Translations under genes and position numbers: made by a program
Part shown: positions 26,976 through 35,068 of the stretch, piece after piece
Layout of the letters: every line of letters begins with the position of its first letter
Numbering within the stretch: the stretch's first letter is position 1
NCBI GenBank assembly: GCA_963727045.1
Contig: CAVSES010000001.1
Span: 620,001 to 684,000 of the forward strand
Direction of reading: 5' to 3'
DNA from: Bog-1198 sp963727045
GTDB lineage: Bacteria > Pseudomonadota > Gammaproteobacteria > Steroidobacterales > Steroidobacteraceae
Length of the DNA: 64,000 bases
The notes under the pieces: generated by a model
What the model saw: only the letters and a program-made list of their open reading frames with translations
Databases searched by the model: none
Told to the model about the DNA's origin: nothing

Positions 26976-27052
26976 ATCCCCGCGGAAGCAAGGCTCGGTG
27001 GCGAAATTACATGCGAGAGGACGGTGGCCGCCACCGTCCGTCCCGCGGATTT

Positions 27053-27409
27053 TTACCGCTGATCCCGCGCCAGCCTGATCGTCGGCTTGGTGTGCGCCAG
27101 ATGGAGGTTCTTCAAGGCCGGCGAGTTCACATCTTCCACGGCCTGGTTTACCGCCTTCTCCATGCAGCGGTTGGTGGCCGGCGTTGTCCATTCCCACGTG
27201 ACGGTCGACGGCCGGCAAACGTACTTGGCGGCGGAACGGATTCGCGAATACAAGGTCGCCGCTCCGTCATTGCGCGTGAGGTCAAGATCGGCAAAATTCA
27301 CCCTGCGTGTGGCGAGTTGCCGATCCTGCCCGGTTGCGGCGGCCACATCTGCGCAGGCACTCAGGGAACCTGCGATTGACACCACCAGGCAAGGGATTAG
27401 GGTCTTCAT
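27053..27409 (-). CDS. UrcA family protein
   Basis: A 118-residue exported protein with a signal peptide (MKTLIPCLVVSIAGSLSACA). The UrcA-type core is RRVNFADLDLTRNDGAATLYSRIRSAAKYVC, followed by a second Cys about 24 residues later, likely forming a disulfide. The family is common in sphingomonads, Caulobacter and Steroidobacter-like bacteria and has no firm function. The start ATG (27409) is chosen for the signal sequence; longer starts lack support. The stop is shared with a quiet 77-bp gap from the LuxR gene end. Confidence 0.8.
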   Translation of the reverse strand: MKTLIPCLVVSIAGSLSACADVAAATGQDRQLATRRVNFADLDLTRNDGAATLYSRIRSAAKYVCRPSTVTWEWTTPATNRCMEKAVNQAVEDVNSPALKNLHLAHTKPTIRLARDQR

Positions 27410-27646
27410 GTTAGAACATCGGTGCATGGCGCTCATCTCCATTGGTCGTCCGGAACATTCCGGATGATGCACAGGCTATGGCAGGCGCCGAGGAGGCGAA
27501 GCGGGGATCCTGCCTATCTTGCGTCCGTGCGCTACCCAAATCACGGATCGAGGCGGCAGGAATTGTGGATAATGGGCTGCCAGCAGCGGAATCTGTTGGA
27601 CCATGCGCTTGAGGATGCGAGTCAGACAACAGGCGGGGGAGCGGTC

Positions 27647-28687
27647 ATGATCTTCGAATCGGTGTCCTCCGGCGGCTGCCGGTCATACCTGGTCGGCTGC
27701 GAACAGACCTGCGCTGCCGCGCTGATCGATCCGGAACTCAGCCAGATCGACCGCTACGCGGCGCTGGCGGCTCGGCACGGGCTGCGATTTCACTATCTCG
27801 TGGATACCCACACGCACGCGGATCATTTCTCGGCGACGCGCCAGCTAGCGCGCCAGCTGGACGTCCCCGTGGTCATGCACCGCTCGAGTCCCGCGCCGTT
27901 CGTCGACCTGCGTCTCGAGGGCGGTGAAATGCTGGTTGTGGGACGACTTCGCCTCCAATCCCTGCATACGCCCGGGCACACCCAGGATTCCATGTGCCTG
28001 TGCGTCGAGGATCGCGTGTTCACGGGCGACACGCTCCTGATCGGCGCGACGGGGCGCACCGACCTGCCGAGCGGGAATGCGGAGGCATTGTTTGAGAGTC
28101 TGTTCCAGGGTGTGCTCAAGCTCGATCCCTCGCTGATGGTTTTTCCGGCGCACGAATACAAGGGACGACCCCACTCGACCATCGGGCAGGAACTGGCCGG
28201 GAATCCCCGCCTGCAGAAGACCGAGCGCAGCGCGTTCGTCGAGATGATGCAAAGCCTCAATCTCACCATGCCAACGCATGTCACGGAGGCGTTGCGGACC
28301 AACATGAGCGGTGGAAAAACCGTGGCACAGATGCTCTCCGACGCCGCAGCTTCCGTGCCGTTCATGTCGCTCGTGGAACTCAAGGCAAGTCTCGAGAACC
28401 GCTGCCGGGAACTGATCGTTCTGGATGTGCGGGAGCGCGATGCCTACGAGGCGGGCCACATTCCAGGAGCGGTGCATCTGCCGCGCGGGCAGCTGGAGTT
28501 GCGCGTGAATGAGGATTTGAAGGATCCGACCCGGCGGATTCTTGTCTGCTGCGAGTTCGGGCGGATCTCAACCCTCGCGACTGCGACGCTTCGCGCGATG
28601 GGATTTCAAGGTGCCGTGGCGCTCGACGGCGGCATGAAGGCATGGCGCGAGGCAAGCAATGCCATGAAGGAAGGCAAGGAGCCGTAA
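27647..28687 (+). CDS. MBL-fold persulfide dioxygenase-like protein fused to rhodanese
   Basis: A 346-residue fusion. The metallo-beta-lactamase domain (about 1-180) has the metal motif HTHADH at 55-60, HTPGHT near 107, GDTLLIGATGRTDL and FPAHEY, a pattern of ETHE1-type persulfide dioxygenases that oxidise glutathione persulfide with non-heme iron. The C-terminal rhodanese domain (about 245-340) has LDVRERDAYEAGHIPGAVHLP and an active-site loop starting CEFGRIS with Cys302. The ATG is chosen for a GGGGGAG ribosome site and for the homology start; 75 upstream in-frame residues are discarded. The product would convert sulfane sulfur to sulfite and pass sulfur on in sulfide detoxification. Confidence 0.87.
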   Translation: MIFESVSSGGCRSYLVGCEQTCAAALIDPELSQIDRYAALAARHGLRFHYLVDTHTHADHFSATRQLARQLDVPVVMHRSSPAPFVDLRLEGGEMLVVGRLRLQSLHTPGHTQDSMCLCVEDRVFTGDTLLIGATGRTDLPSGNAEALFESLFQGVLKLDPSLMVFPAHEYKGRPHSTIGQELAGNPRLQKTERSAFVEMMQSLNLTMPTHVTEALRTNMSGGKTVAQMLSDAAASVPFMSLVELKASLENRCRELIVLDVRERDAYEAGHIPGAVHLPRGQLELRVNEDLKDPTRRILVCCEFGRISTLATATLRAMGFQGAVALDGGMKAWREASNAMKEGKEP

Positions 28688-28723
28688 TATATTGGTCTTT
28701 GGCGATTTCGGGTGGAGGTGGGA

Positions 28724-29056
28724 ATGGGAAATTTCAAATCGTTCGATCCGGCAGACATCGATGAATCACTGACGCGCGTGGTGACGCACGGCGGCGCGAC
28801 CCATCTGATGTTCCCCTACATCAATGCGATCGGTCCGTCGCCGAAGTTCAACTCCGTCGGTTGCGTCATCCGAGGACCGGGCGCGACGATCAAGGACTTC
28901 CAGGCGCTTTCCGAGCTGATAAGGCAAACGGGCGAAAATTCAGCCTGGTTCATCTCCTTCAATACGCCCTGGCTCATGCATCGGGCGGAGGCGGAGAAGA
29001 TCAAGCAGGTGGGATCCGTTCCCAGGGGCAAACGTGCCCAGAGCGGCGCCAAATAG
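28724..29056 (+). CDS. Small conserved-looking protein, unknown function
   Basis: A 110-residue cytoplasmic protein without signal or membrane segments. The ATG is preceded by GGAGGTGG with good spacing; a GTG 12 nt earlier is in frame but falls inside that ribosome site. The sequence starts MGNFKSFDPADIDESLTRVV and ends in a Lys/Arg tail. No family is recognised. It lies 36 bp after the MBL-rhodanese gene, so it may belong to that transcript. Confidence 0.6.
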   Translation: MGNFKSFDPADIDESLTRVVTHGGATHLMFPYINAIGPSPKFNSVGCVIRGPGATIKDFQALSELIRQTGENSAWFISFNTPWLMHRAEAEKIKQVGSVPRGKRAQSGAK

Positions 29057-29231
29057 TCACGAACATTGGTGCGCCGCAAGGAAGCGGATGATCGCGATGC
29101 TCGGGTCCTCATCGACAGGAATCGACATGGAGAAAGGCTCGACCAGGTCCTTGATGGAGGCGGCCGCAAAGAGTTCCAATGAGCCACCGTAGAGCCTGAT
29201 CCCAGAGAGGTTTGGTCGCCAAAGGTGAATC

Positions 29232-30173
29232 TTGGTCTTTAAGCAGCGCACCGAAGAAGCAGACAACGCATCACTCACGTACCGTGCGGGCAAACGGACG
29301 GTTCTCGAACACGGAAAGAGCGCCGGAGAGGGTCCTGCAGCACTGCAATTTCTCACCAAATTAGCAACAGAGCTGTCGCAAGGTCCGGTGGATCTGCCGT
29401 GTTTCCCGAACGTCGTCATCCGGATTCGGGACGCATTGAATGACCCAATGACCTCAGTCGAAGAAACGGTGAAGCTCGTGGGCGCGGAACCGCGCCTCGC
29501 CGCCCGACTGATTCAAACTGCCAACTCCGTTGCGTTCAACCCGTCGGGCGTGCGGGTAACCGAACTGCGGACAGCGATTACACGATTGGGCCAACAGCTC
29601 GTGCAAGGAGCCGCCATGTCCTTTGCGGTTCAACAAATGAAGGACGCACCCTCGCTTCGGTCGATTGCCAGGGCGCTGCAGGCGCTTTGGATGAAAAGCA
29701 TTGCTGTGGCTTCGATCAGTCAGGTGGTTGCGCGCCGAACGAAAATAAAGCCGGATGAAGCTTTTCTCGCGGGACTTCTTCACGGCATTGGCTGTCTCTA
29801 CATCATGGCGCATGCGGTCGGCAAACCGGGCGCGGTGAAAATGGATCTGGAATCCAAGGAGACAATTGCGGCCTGGCACCCGTCGATAGGCAGGGCGGTC
29901 CTCGAGAATTGGCAAGTGGGTGAAGCCACCGCGGAAGCCGTGGGTCAACAATGCGACTACGACCGTCCTCATCGCCGCGATCCCGATTTGACGGATATTT
30001 TGATTGTCAGCATTGCCCTCGCCGAAGACCTCGAGCAACCCCCGCCGCGCGTCATTGAAATGGGAAAAATCACCTCATTCGGCAATATTGGTCTGACAGT
30101 GCAGGATTGCATGACCATGTTGAAGCACACGGAGTATCAACTGGGCTCACTCCACGACGCGCTGGGCTGCTAG
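29232..30173 (+). CDS. HDOD domain protein
   Basis: A 313-residue protein with an HDOD domain (about 45-250), a degenerate HD-type fold used in signalling and found in regulators of motility and cell-cycle control. LPCFPNVVIRIRDALNDP and ARLIQTANSVAFNPSG are typical of the start, and FLAGLLHGIGCLYI of the middle. The catalytic HD residues are largely lost, as usual for the family. The start is TTG with an AGGTGA ribosome site; about 40 N-terminal residues before the domain are unassigned. No partner output domain or neighbour explains its role. Confidence 0.83.
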   Translation: MVFKQRTEEADNASLTYRAGKRTVLEHGKSAGEGPAALQFLTKLATELSQGPVDLPCFPNVVIRIRDALNDPMTSVEETVKLVGAEPRLAARLIQTANSVAFNPSGVRVTELRTAITRLGQQLVQGAAMSFAVQQMKDAPSLRSIARALQALWMKSIAVASISQVVARRTKIKPDEAFLAGLLHGIGCLYIMAHAVGKPGAVKMDLESKETIAAWHPSIGRAVLENWQVGEATAEAVGQQCDYDRPHRRDPDLTDILIVSIALAEDLEQPPPRVIEMGKITSFGNIGLTVQDCMTMLKHTEYQLGSLHDALGC

Positions 30174-30238
30174 GCCCCTCGTAGAACGAGTCAATTACCG
30201 CCGTCGCCGGGTTCCTCGGCACGCAGCTCCGTTGGTCC

Positions 30239-31366
30239 TCAGAACTTGTAAACGCCCTGCAAGGCCACTTCGCTCTGGTTATCCTCGAATTTGGTTGCGA
30301 TGCTGCTCGAGTTGATTGTCCTCACGTACGTGGGTTGCGTCGATTTGTCGTAGCGAACCTCGAGGCGCAACTCGAAACTCTTGACCGGATCGTAACCAAG
30401 CGTGAGCGTGCCCTCCTTCAGTGTCTGCGCGATGTCCGTGCCAGTGACGAACCCTTGCTTGTCGTCCAGGTATTCGATTCTCAGCGAGGCGCGCCATTTA
30501 TCGCTGATCGCATAGTTCGTGTAGAGCGCGGCTCCGTTCCACGCCAGCGTGGGATCACCGGCCGGGTGCTGCTTCTGCTGGCCCCAGTCATAACTCAAAA
30601 CGAAGCTCAGGGCGTCGGTCGCATTGTATGTGGCGACCAGGTCGATCAGGGTCTTTTGGGCATCATAGAGCGGATCATTGCCGACATACGCCGCCGCCGA
30701 AAGCGTGAACGCCTTGCTCGGAGTCCACGCCGCGCCGAATTCCCCGGTCTTCGAACCGAAAGACTGCAGAGAGGAATAGTTCCATCCATTGTTGACGCCC
30801 ACCGTGACACTGAGGGTATCGCTCGCGGCATACGTCGCACGAATACCCGTATTCGTCAAGGGTTCGGCATAGAACAGCAATGACCGGGAGAAATTGGTAT
30901 TGCCCGTCGGAGCAATAACCTCCGCACCCGCCAGGGTCACGAATTTGCCGCCCATGACGGTGAGCGGGCCTTTAGCGTACTGCACGAAGGCCTGAACGAC
31001 ATCGAAAGTGTTTGGACTGCTTCCCTCAGCCGTATTGAGGATCTTCATGTCCTCGCCGACGGCGATGTCCACGAGGGCGCCGAATCCCTCCTTCGGCTGA
31101 TAAGCGAGCGTCAGAGAGGCCTGGTCGACCTGAAACGTATCGTGCTTGTTGTCGAACTGGTGATCGGTGTTGTAGCCGTCTGAATGATAGTAGGACGCGG
31201 CGGCATATCCGCTCGCGGCAATCCCCCACGCGCTCAGCACATCCGCCCATGCCGGGACGGGAGTCTTGGGGGGCGACTCGGGCTCCTCTGCCGCCCGCGC
31301 TGCTGTGGACATCGTGAAGATCACCGTTATCGCCAGGGCGATCGATCGCTTTACACGCACAAACAT
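30239..31366 (-). CDS. Outer-membrane beta-barrel porin
   Basis: A 375-residue outer-membrane protein of the BBP2/DUF1597-like porin type. The signal peptide is MFVRVKRSIALAITVIFTM-like with an AxA site near residue 26. About 14-16 amphipathic strands follow, and it ends in the barrel signal ALQGVYKF (C-terminal Phe). The start has a GGAG-type ribosome site. It is downstream of glnK-amtB on the same strand, 101 bp after amtB, with a hairpin between them; this suggests a nitrogen-linked substrate channel, but ammonium would not need one. Confidence 0.83.
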   Translation of the reverse strand: MFVRVKRSIALAITVIFTMSTAARAAEEPESPPKTPVPAWADVLSAWGIAASGYAAASYYHSDGYNTDHQFDNKHDTFQVDQASLTLAYQPKEGFGALVDIAVGEDMKILNTAEGSSPNTFDVVQAFVQYAKGPLTVMGGKFVTLAGAEVIAPTGNTNFSRSLLFYAEPLTNTGIRATYAASDTLSVTVGVNNGWNYSSLQSFGSKTGEFGAAWTPSKAFTLSAAAYVGNDPLYDAQKTLIDLVATYNATDALSFVLSYDWGQQKQHPAGDPTLAWNGAALYTNYAISDKWRASLRIEYLDDKQGFVTGTDIAQTLKEGTLTLGYDPVKSFELRLEVRYDKSTQPTYVRTINSSSIATKFEDNQSEVALQGVYKF

Positions 31367-31407
31367 AGGACTCGTCTCCTCAAGGATGTAAATGGGTTGA
31401 AGATGCC

Positions 31408-31435
31408 GGCGCCAGCCGAAGGCTCCGGCGGCGCC
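31408..31435 (-). terminator. GC-rich hairpin between amtB and porin
   Basis: An inner perfect stem (AGCC-GAA-GGCT) is nested between flanking GGCGCC repeats, so two alternative folds are possible. It follows the amtB stop on the minus strand and has no U-run. It may limit read-through from the glnK-amtB transcript to the porin gene. Confidence 0.35.
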
Positions 31436-31467
31436 GATGCGCCACCGGAGCGTGCGTCGAGTGGTAC

Positions 31468-32877
31468 TTACTCCACCCGCTCCCCGTGAAGAGAAATGTC
31501 CAGGCCTTCGCGCTCCTGTTCTTCGGTGACGCGCAATCCAATGGTCATGTCGATTATTTTTAGAATGATGAAGCTGACGACAAAGCCGTAAATGAGCGTG
31601 GTGCCGACACCCCACAACTGGGTGAGTACGGATCCATCTGCGCCGCTGATCTCCTTGCTGGCAAAGACGCCCGTGAGCAGTGCGCCGACGATGCCGCCGA
31701 TGCAATGAACCCCGAATGCGTCGAGCGAGTCGTCATAGCCCAACGCACTTTTCAACGATGTCGCCGCGAAGAAGCAGACGACGCCGGCGACGAGTCCAAT
31801 AACCACAGAGGGCGAAGGACCGACAAAACCAGACGCCGGCGTTATCGCGACCAATCCAGCGACAGCGCCCGAAGCGATGCCCAATACGCTGGGTTTGCCC
31901 TTGATGATCCATTCGGCAAACATCCAAGCGAGCGCAGCAGCGGCCGTTGCGATCTGCGTCGCAGCCATTGCCATGCCCGCTCGACCGTCGGCGGCCGTTG
32001 CAGAACCCGCGTTGAATCCAAACCAGCCCACCCACAAGAGGGATGCACCGATCAATGTCAGGCTCAGATTATGGGGCGGCATCGCTTCGCGGCCGTACCC
32101 GACGCGCTTGCCGAGCACCAGGCAACTCGCAAGACCCGCGATGCCCGCGTTGATGTGCACGACGGTTCCGCCTGCGTAATCGAGGACCCCCTTGACGGCG
32201 AGCCAGCCCGACGGTTCCCAGACCCAGTGAGCGATGGGGCAGTACACGACGAGTGACCAAACTGACATGAAAACCAGCATCGCCGAGAACTTCATCCGAT
32301 CGGCAAATGCGCCCGCAATCAATGCCGGCGTAATGATTGCAAAGGTCAATTGGAACATCGCATAGACGGTTTCCGGAATGGTAAGCGCCAAATGCGACAC
32401 GCTGAGCTTGTTCGCATCTTTCATGAACGTCATGCCGTTAAATAACGCGCGTGTCGAACCCCCCAAGTACGGACTGCCCGGCGTAAATGCCCATGAGTAT
32501 CCGATGAGCCACCACAGGAGGGTTACCACGCACGTGATCGCAAAGCTTTGCATCAGCGTCGCCAATACATTCTTCTTGCGGACCATTCCTCCATAGAACA
32601 GTGCGAGACCCGGTATCGTCATCATCAATACCAATGCCGTCGAGGTCAGCATCCAGGCGGTGTCGCCGGCATTGATCTTGTCGACAGAGATGAGCTGCGG
32701 TTCGGTTGGCGCGGGTGCTGCGGCCGGCGAGGCGGCAGCGTCCGTCGAAGCCGCACCCTCCGGCGCAGGCGCCTGAGCCGCCGGTGCTGCAGCGCTTGGT
32801 GCATCCTCAGCCCACGCGGGCGAAATCGAGAGCGTCAAGAAACCCAAGAGGACCAATTGAGGCAATTTAATTTTCAA
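31468..32877 (-). CDS. amtB: Ammonium transporter
   Basis: A 469-residue Amt/Rh channel that imports ammonium at low concentration. A cleavable signal peptide (to about residue 23) is followed by a low-complexity Ala/Pro/Glu segment (24-58) that is longer than usual before the first membrane helix. The eleven-helix core has the family pattern DTAWMLTSTALVLMMT, FYGGMVRKKN and the twin histidines in DYAGGTVVHINAG and FGVHCIGG. It is 20 bp downstream of glnK on the same strand, the normal glnK-amtB operon in which PII blocks the pore. Confidence 0.96.
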   Translation of the reverse strand: MKIKLPQLVLLGFLTLSISPAWAEDAPSAAAPAAQAPAPEGAASTDAAASPAAAPAPTEPQLISVDKINAGDTAWMLTSTALVLMMTIPGLALFYGGMVRKKNVLATLMQSFAITCVVTLLWWLIGYSWAFTPGSPYLGGSTRALFNGMTFMKDANKLSVSHLALTIPETVYAMFQLTFAIITPALIAGAFADRMKFSAMLVFMSVWSLVVYCPIAHWVWEPSGWLAVKGVLDYAGGTVVHINAGIAGLASCLVLGKRVGYGREAMPPHNLSLTLIGASLLWVGWFGFNAGSATAADGRAGMAMAATQIATAAAALAWMFAEWIIKGKPSVLGIASGAVAGLVAITPASGFVGPSPSVVIGLVAGVVCFFAATSLKSALGYDDSLDAFGVHCIGGIVGALLTGVFASKEISGADGSVLTQLWGVGTTLIYGFVVSFIILKIIDMTIGLRVTEEQEREGLDISLHGERVE

Positions 32878-32897
32878 TTCAAATCTCCCTGAAGTGC

Positions 32898-33236
32898 TTA
32901 AATCGCGGCGGTGCCGCGCTCACCCGTACGAATGCGAATGACTTGGCTTAGCTCAGAAACAAAGATCTTTCCGTCGCCCACCTTGCCCGTCTGGGCCGAT
33001 TTGATAATCGCTTCGATGACCTGCTCGGCGATCGACTCATCGACCGCGATTTCAATTCTCGTCTTGGGCACAAACTCAACGGCATATTCGGCACCCCGAT
33101 AAATTTCGGTGTGCCCGCGTTGCCGTCCGAAACCGCGCACTTCGGTAACGGTGACGCCTTGCACGCCGACCTCGTGAATCGCAGTTCGAACATCATCCAA
33201 TTTGAAAGGCTTGATAATCGCGGTGATTAGTTTCAT
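32898..33236 (-). CDS. glnK: Nitrogen regulatory protein P-II
   Basis: A 112-residue PII trimer subunit that senses 2-oxoglutarate and ATP/ADP and blocks AmtB. MKLITAIIKPFKLDDVR is canonical; the T-loop holds Tyr51 (YRGAEY), the uridylylation site; the B-loop TGKVGDGKIFV and C-loop are conserved. Linked to amtB, it is better called glnK than glnB. A sigma-54-type promoter and an NtrC-like palindrome lie about 100 and 180 bp upstream, so expression under nitrogen limitation is likely. Confidence 0.96.
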   Translation of the reverse strand: MKLITAIIKPFKLDDVRTAIHEVGVQGVTVTEVRGFGRQRGHTEIYRGAEYAVEFVPKTRIEIAVDESIAEQVIEAIIKSAQTGKVGDGKIFVSELSQVIRIRTGERGTAAI

Positions 33237-33332
33237 CGAATGACATCCCTCCCATTTGTAAAAGCTCGCTAGCCGTTCAAGAAAGACCAGGCACTACCGA
33301 CTAATGTTTATAAACGGTCTGCATGGGCACCA

Positions 33333-33348
33333 AGCAGGTGGCGTGCCA
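33333..33348 (-). promoter_or_regulatory. Sigma-54 promoter of glnK-amtB
   Basis: On the minus strand the sequence reads TGGCACGCCACCTGCT: TGGCACG, four bases, then CTGC, matching the -24/-12 consensus TGGCACGN4TTGC except for one T-to-C change. The GG and GC pairs are exactly 12 bases apart. It would give a leader of about 85 nt to the glnK start. Confidence 0.8.
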
Positions 33349-33412
33349 GATCTCGTGAATTGAGAGATATCAGTGAGTTGAGTAGAATTCAGGCACTGCA
33401 GCCGCGGCCCCG

Positions 33413-33429
33413 TGCACCTGAGGCGTGCA
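33413..33429. promoter_or_regulatory. Probable NtrC-binding site
   Basis: TGCACCTGAGGCGTGCA is a 17-bp dyad matching the NtrC consensus TGCACY-N5-RGTGCA except for one base. It lies 65 bp upstream of the sigma-54 promoter, a usual enhancer distance. Confidence 0.7.
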
Positions 33430-33690
33430 CGTGATCCACATCGGTGCCTCACATTGTCACAGCGCTTGTGACGGCGGATCGGTGCCCTGCCGACGAGCGG
33501 GCGGGAGGGCTCCGTGCAAAGCGGCGTTGTCAGGGGAAGGTATCGAATGCCAAACCGCTCGCAGCGGCGTGCATCGGCCCTACGAGATCATGCTTGATTC
33601 AGGGTCATGGGACGCTTGAACACGCGTGGATTCGTGCTGAAACATCCTCGCCGACGGCACGGACGATGCGCCTCACGGCTCATCAACTCA
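33430..33690. other. Intergenic, no gene seen
   Basis: This stretch between the NtrC-like site and the stop of the CBS gene holds short overlapping frames only, none with family pattern or ribosome sites. GGTGCC-type half-sites near 33450 could be weak additional NtrC contacts. Confidence 0.5.
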
Positions 33691-34143
33691 CTATGAATAG
33701 CCAACGCCCATCACATAGTCGCGCAGCAATATCTCCTCATAATTGACCTCGTCGAGGAGCGCGATCGCAACGTCGCGCGCGTGTACGACGCCTTGGGCTC
33801 GCCCATCATCGTCCAGAACCGGAGCACACGGCAGGGTCTGCGAATTCATGACCGCCCATACCTGTTGCAACGTCTCGTCAACATGACAAGAAAGCATGGG
33901 TTTGGTCATTATCGCGCCCGCGTTCAATCCCATGGCATCAACCCCTGCGGTGGCGAGTACTTTGATGATGTGGCTACTCGAGATCACGCCGACGGCGATA
34001 CCGTCGCTATCGCACACCACTACAAGGGGCGTATCCCGATTCGCTAGAATCCGGGCGGCGTCAAAAAGCGACGCCTCCTGACTTAGCACCACCAGCCGTT
34101 TTTGTGCAGCCTCTAAGATATGCTTGATCAGAGTCATAAGCAT
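33691..34143 (-). CDS. CBS-domain pair protein
   Basis: A 150-residue protein made of two tandem CBS motifs, an adenosine-nucleotide sensing module (about 10-70 and 80-140). TPLVVVCDSDGIAVGVISSSHIIKVL and LPCAPVLDDDGRAQGVVHARDV are typical. The start is either 34143 or the ATG two codons later; GGGGAA upstream supports both. It is a stand-alone sensor with no effector domain. It sits at the edge of the island repeats and faces toward glnK; whether it is island-borne cannot be told. Confidence 0.8.
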   Translation of the reverse strand: MLMTLIKHILEAAQKRLVVLSQEASLFDAARILANRDTPLVVVCDSDGIAVGVISSSHIIKVLATAGVDAMGLNAGAIMTKPMLSCHVDETLQQVWAVMNSQTLPCAPVLDDDGRAQGVVHARDVAIALLDEVNYEEILLRDYVMGVGYS

Positions 34144-34333
34144 CGTTCCCCATCTGTCGTTCGTGGGCGGCTCGCCGCCACGATCGATACCCCCAAATGT
34201 ACCCCCACAACCCCCTCGCTGGAAACTCGGGTACAACAAAATAAAACACCTACTTTTGCAATGTTTCGGCGCCACGGAGTTGACTCAAACTGGGGCACTG
34301 ACATCGGATTCGAAGTGACAAATGAGGCGTCAG

Positions 34334-34545
34334 TTGCATACGCAAGAGTAGCGTAATAAATTGACACCAAAGAATTGTAAGCTATTGATTTAATGGGCTC
34401 CCCGGCACGGAACCGAAATCGCTAAGAAAAGATCGGCAATTTATGCGATTTCTGATTTCGGTTTGCTACGGATACCCCCAATAGCACCCGTTCTAAAAGA
34501 TGGCTGCTACCAGACGTTGTCGGATCTTCGGCGATAGATTGCTGA
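34334..34545. repeat. Island repeat A with copy of tRNA-Asn 3' end
   Basis: About 210 bp resembling repeat B (40334-40545) across most of its length. The core at 34396-34411 is 15/16 identical to the 3' end of the tRNA-Asn gene at 44261-44276. An AT-rich arm on the low side is shared with both repeat B and the tRNA flank. On the high side are the GCGATTTCTGATTTC and GATACCCCC segments shared with repeat B only. It is interpreted as an old attachment site bounding the island. Confidence 0.75.
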
Positions 34546-34990
34546 TCAAGGCACTTCGGTCAAAGCCAACGAATGATTGTCGGTTGGGCTGCCGGACCGA
34601 CGATTCGTCGCGAGCTTGTGCTCGATGTCCAACGCGCCGCTACAGTCATTTCGGTGGCGTTAGCCCTGAGAACTTCGAGGCTGCAGGAAGAAGGCGGAAG
34701 CGTGTCTACTAAATCCCGGGATCCTCGATGTCGTTCTCCGCGCGATTGTCCGCCAACGATCACCGCGGCCGCCGGAATGTTCTGCACCGGCCCGGACCGC
34801 CTTTGTGCAGTTACCGTAACGATGTACAGTACCAAAAGAACAGCCGAGGGAAATGATGTCAGAGACAGTTTCTTTTGATGGCATATCATCCCATCGCCCA
34901 TAAGCCGCGATTACTTGTTTCAGGGGCCAAGCGGTCCTCCTTGGATACATTAGCTACAGTTGCGCTTTTGGATTGCCGTTCTAGGGCATT
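34546..34990. other. Intergenic, no gene supported
   Basis: About 445 bp between repeat A and the promoter of the FAD oxidase gene. Overlapping frames on both strands exist (plus 34573-34878, minus 34560-34901), but none shows a family motif, and it may be decayed DNA. Confidence 0.4.
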
Positions 34991-35006
34991 CCTCACGAAT
35001 CCCTCA
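34991..35006. promoter_or_regulatory. Shared 16-bp motif upstream of FAD oxidase
   Basis: CCTCACGAATCCCTCA, with CTCA repeated 11 bp apart, is identical to the motif at 38939-38954 before the secreted protein gene. A TACTAT hexamer follows 25 bp downstream. Direct repeats at this spacing are typical for OmpR-type winged-helix regulators, one of which is encoded between the two genes. Confidence 0.55.
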
Positions 35007-35068
35007 CAACCCGTAATACCGTTCTGGCCTACTATGAATTCGAGATCAGACAGGGGAGGCGCGATCGA

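Noticed and set aside
34573..34878. Possible TetR-like small gene in the gap before the FAD oxidase
   Set aside because: A short ITAAAGMF-like phrase is not followed by a helix-turn-helix and no ribosome site is seen.
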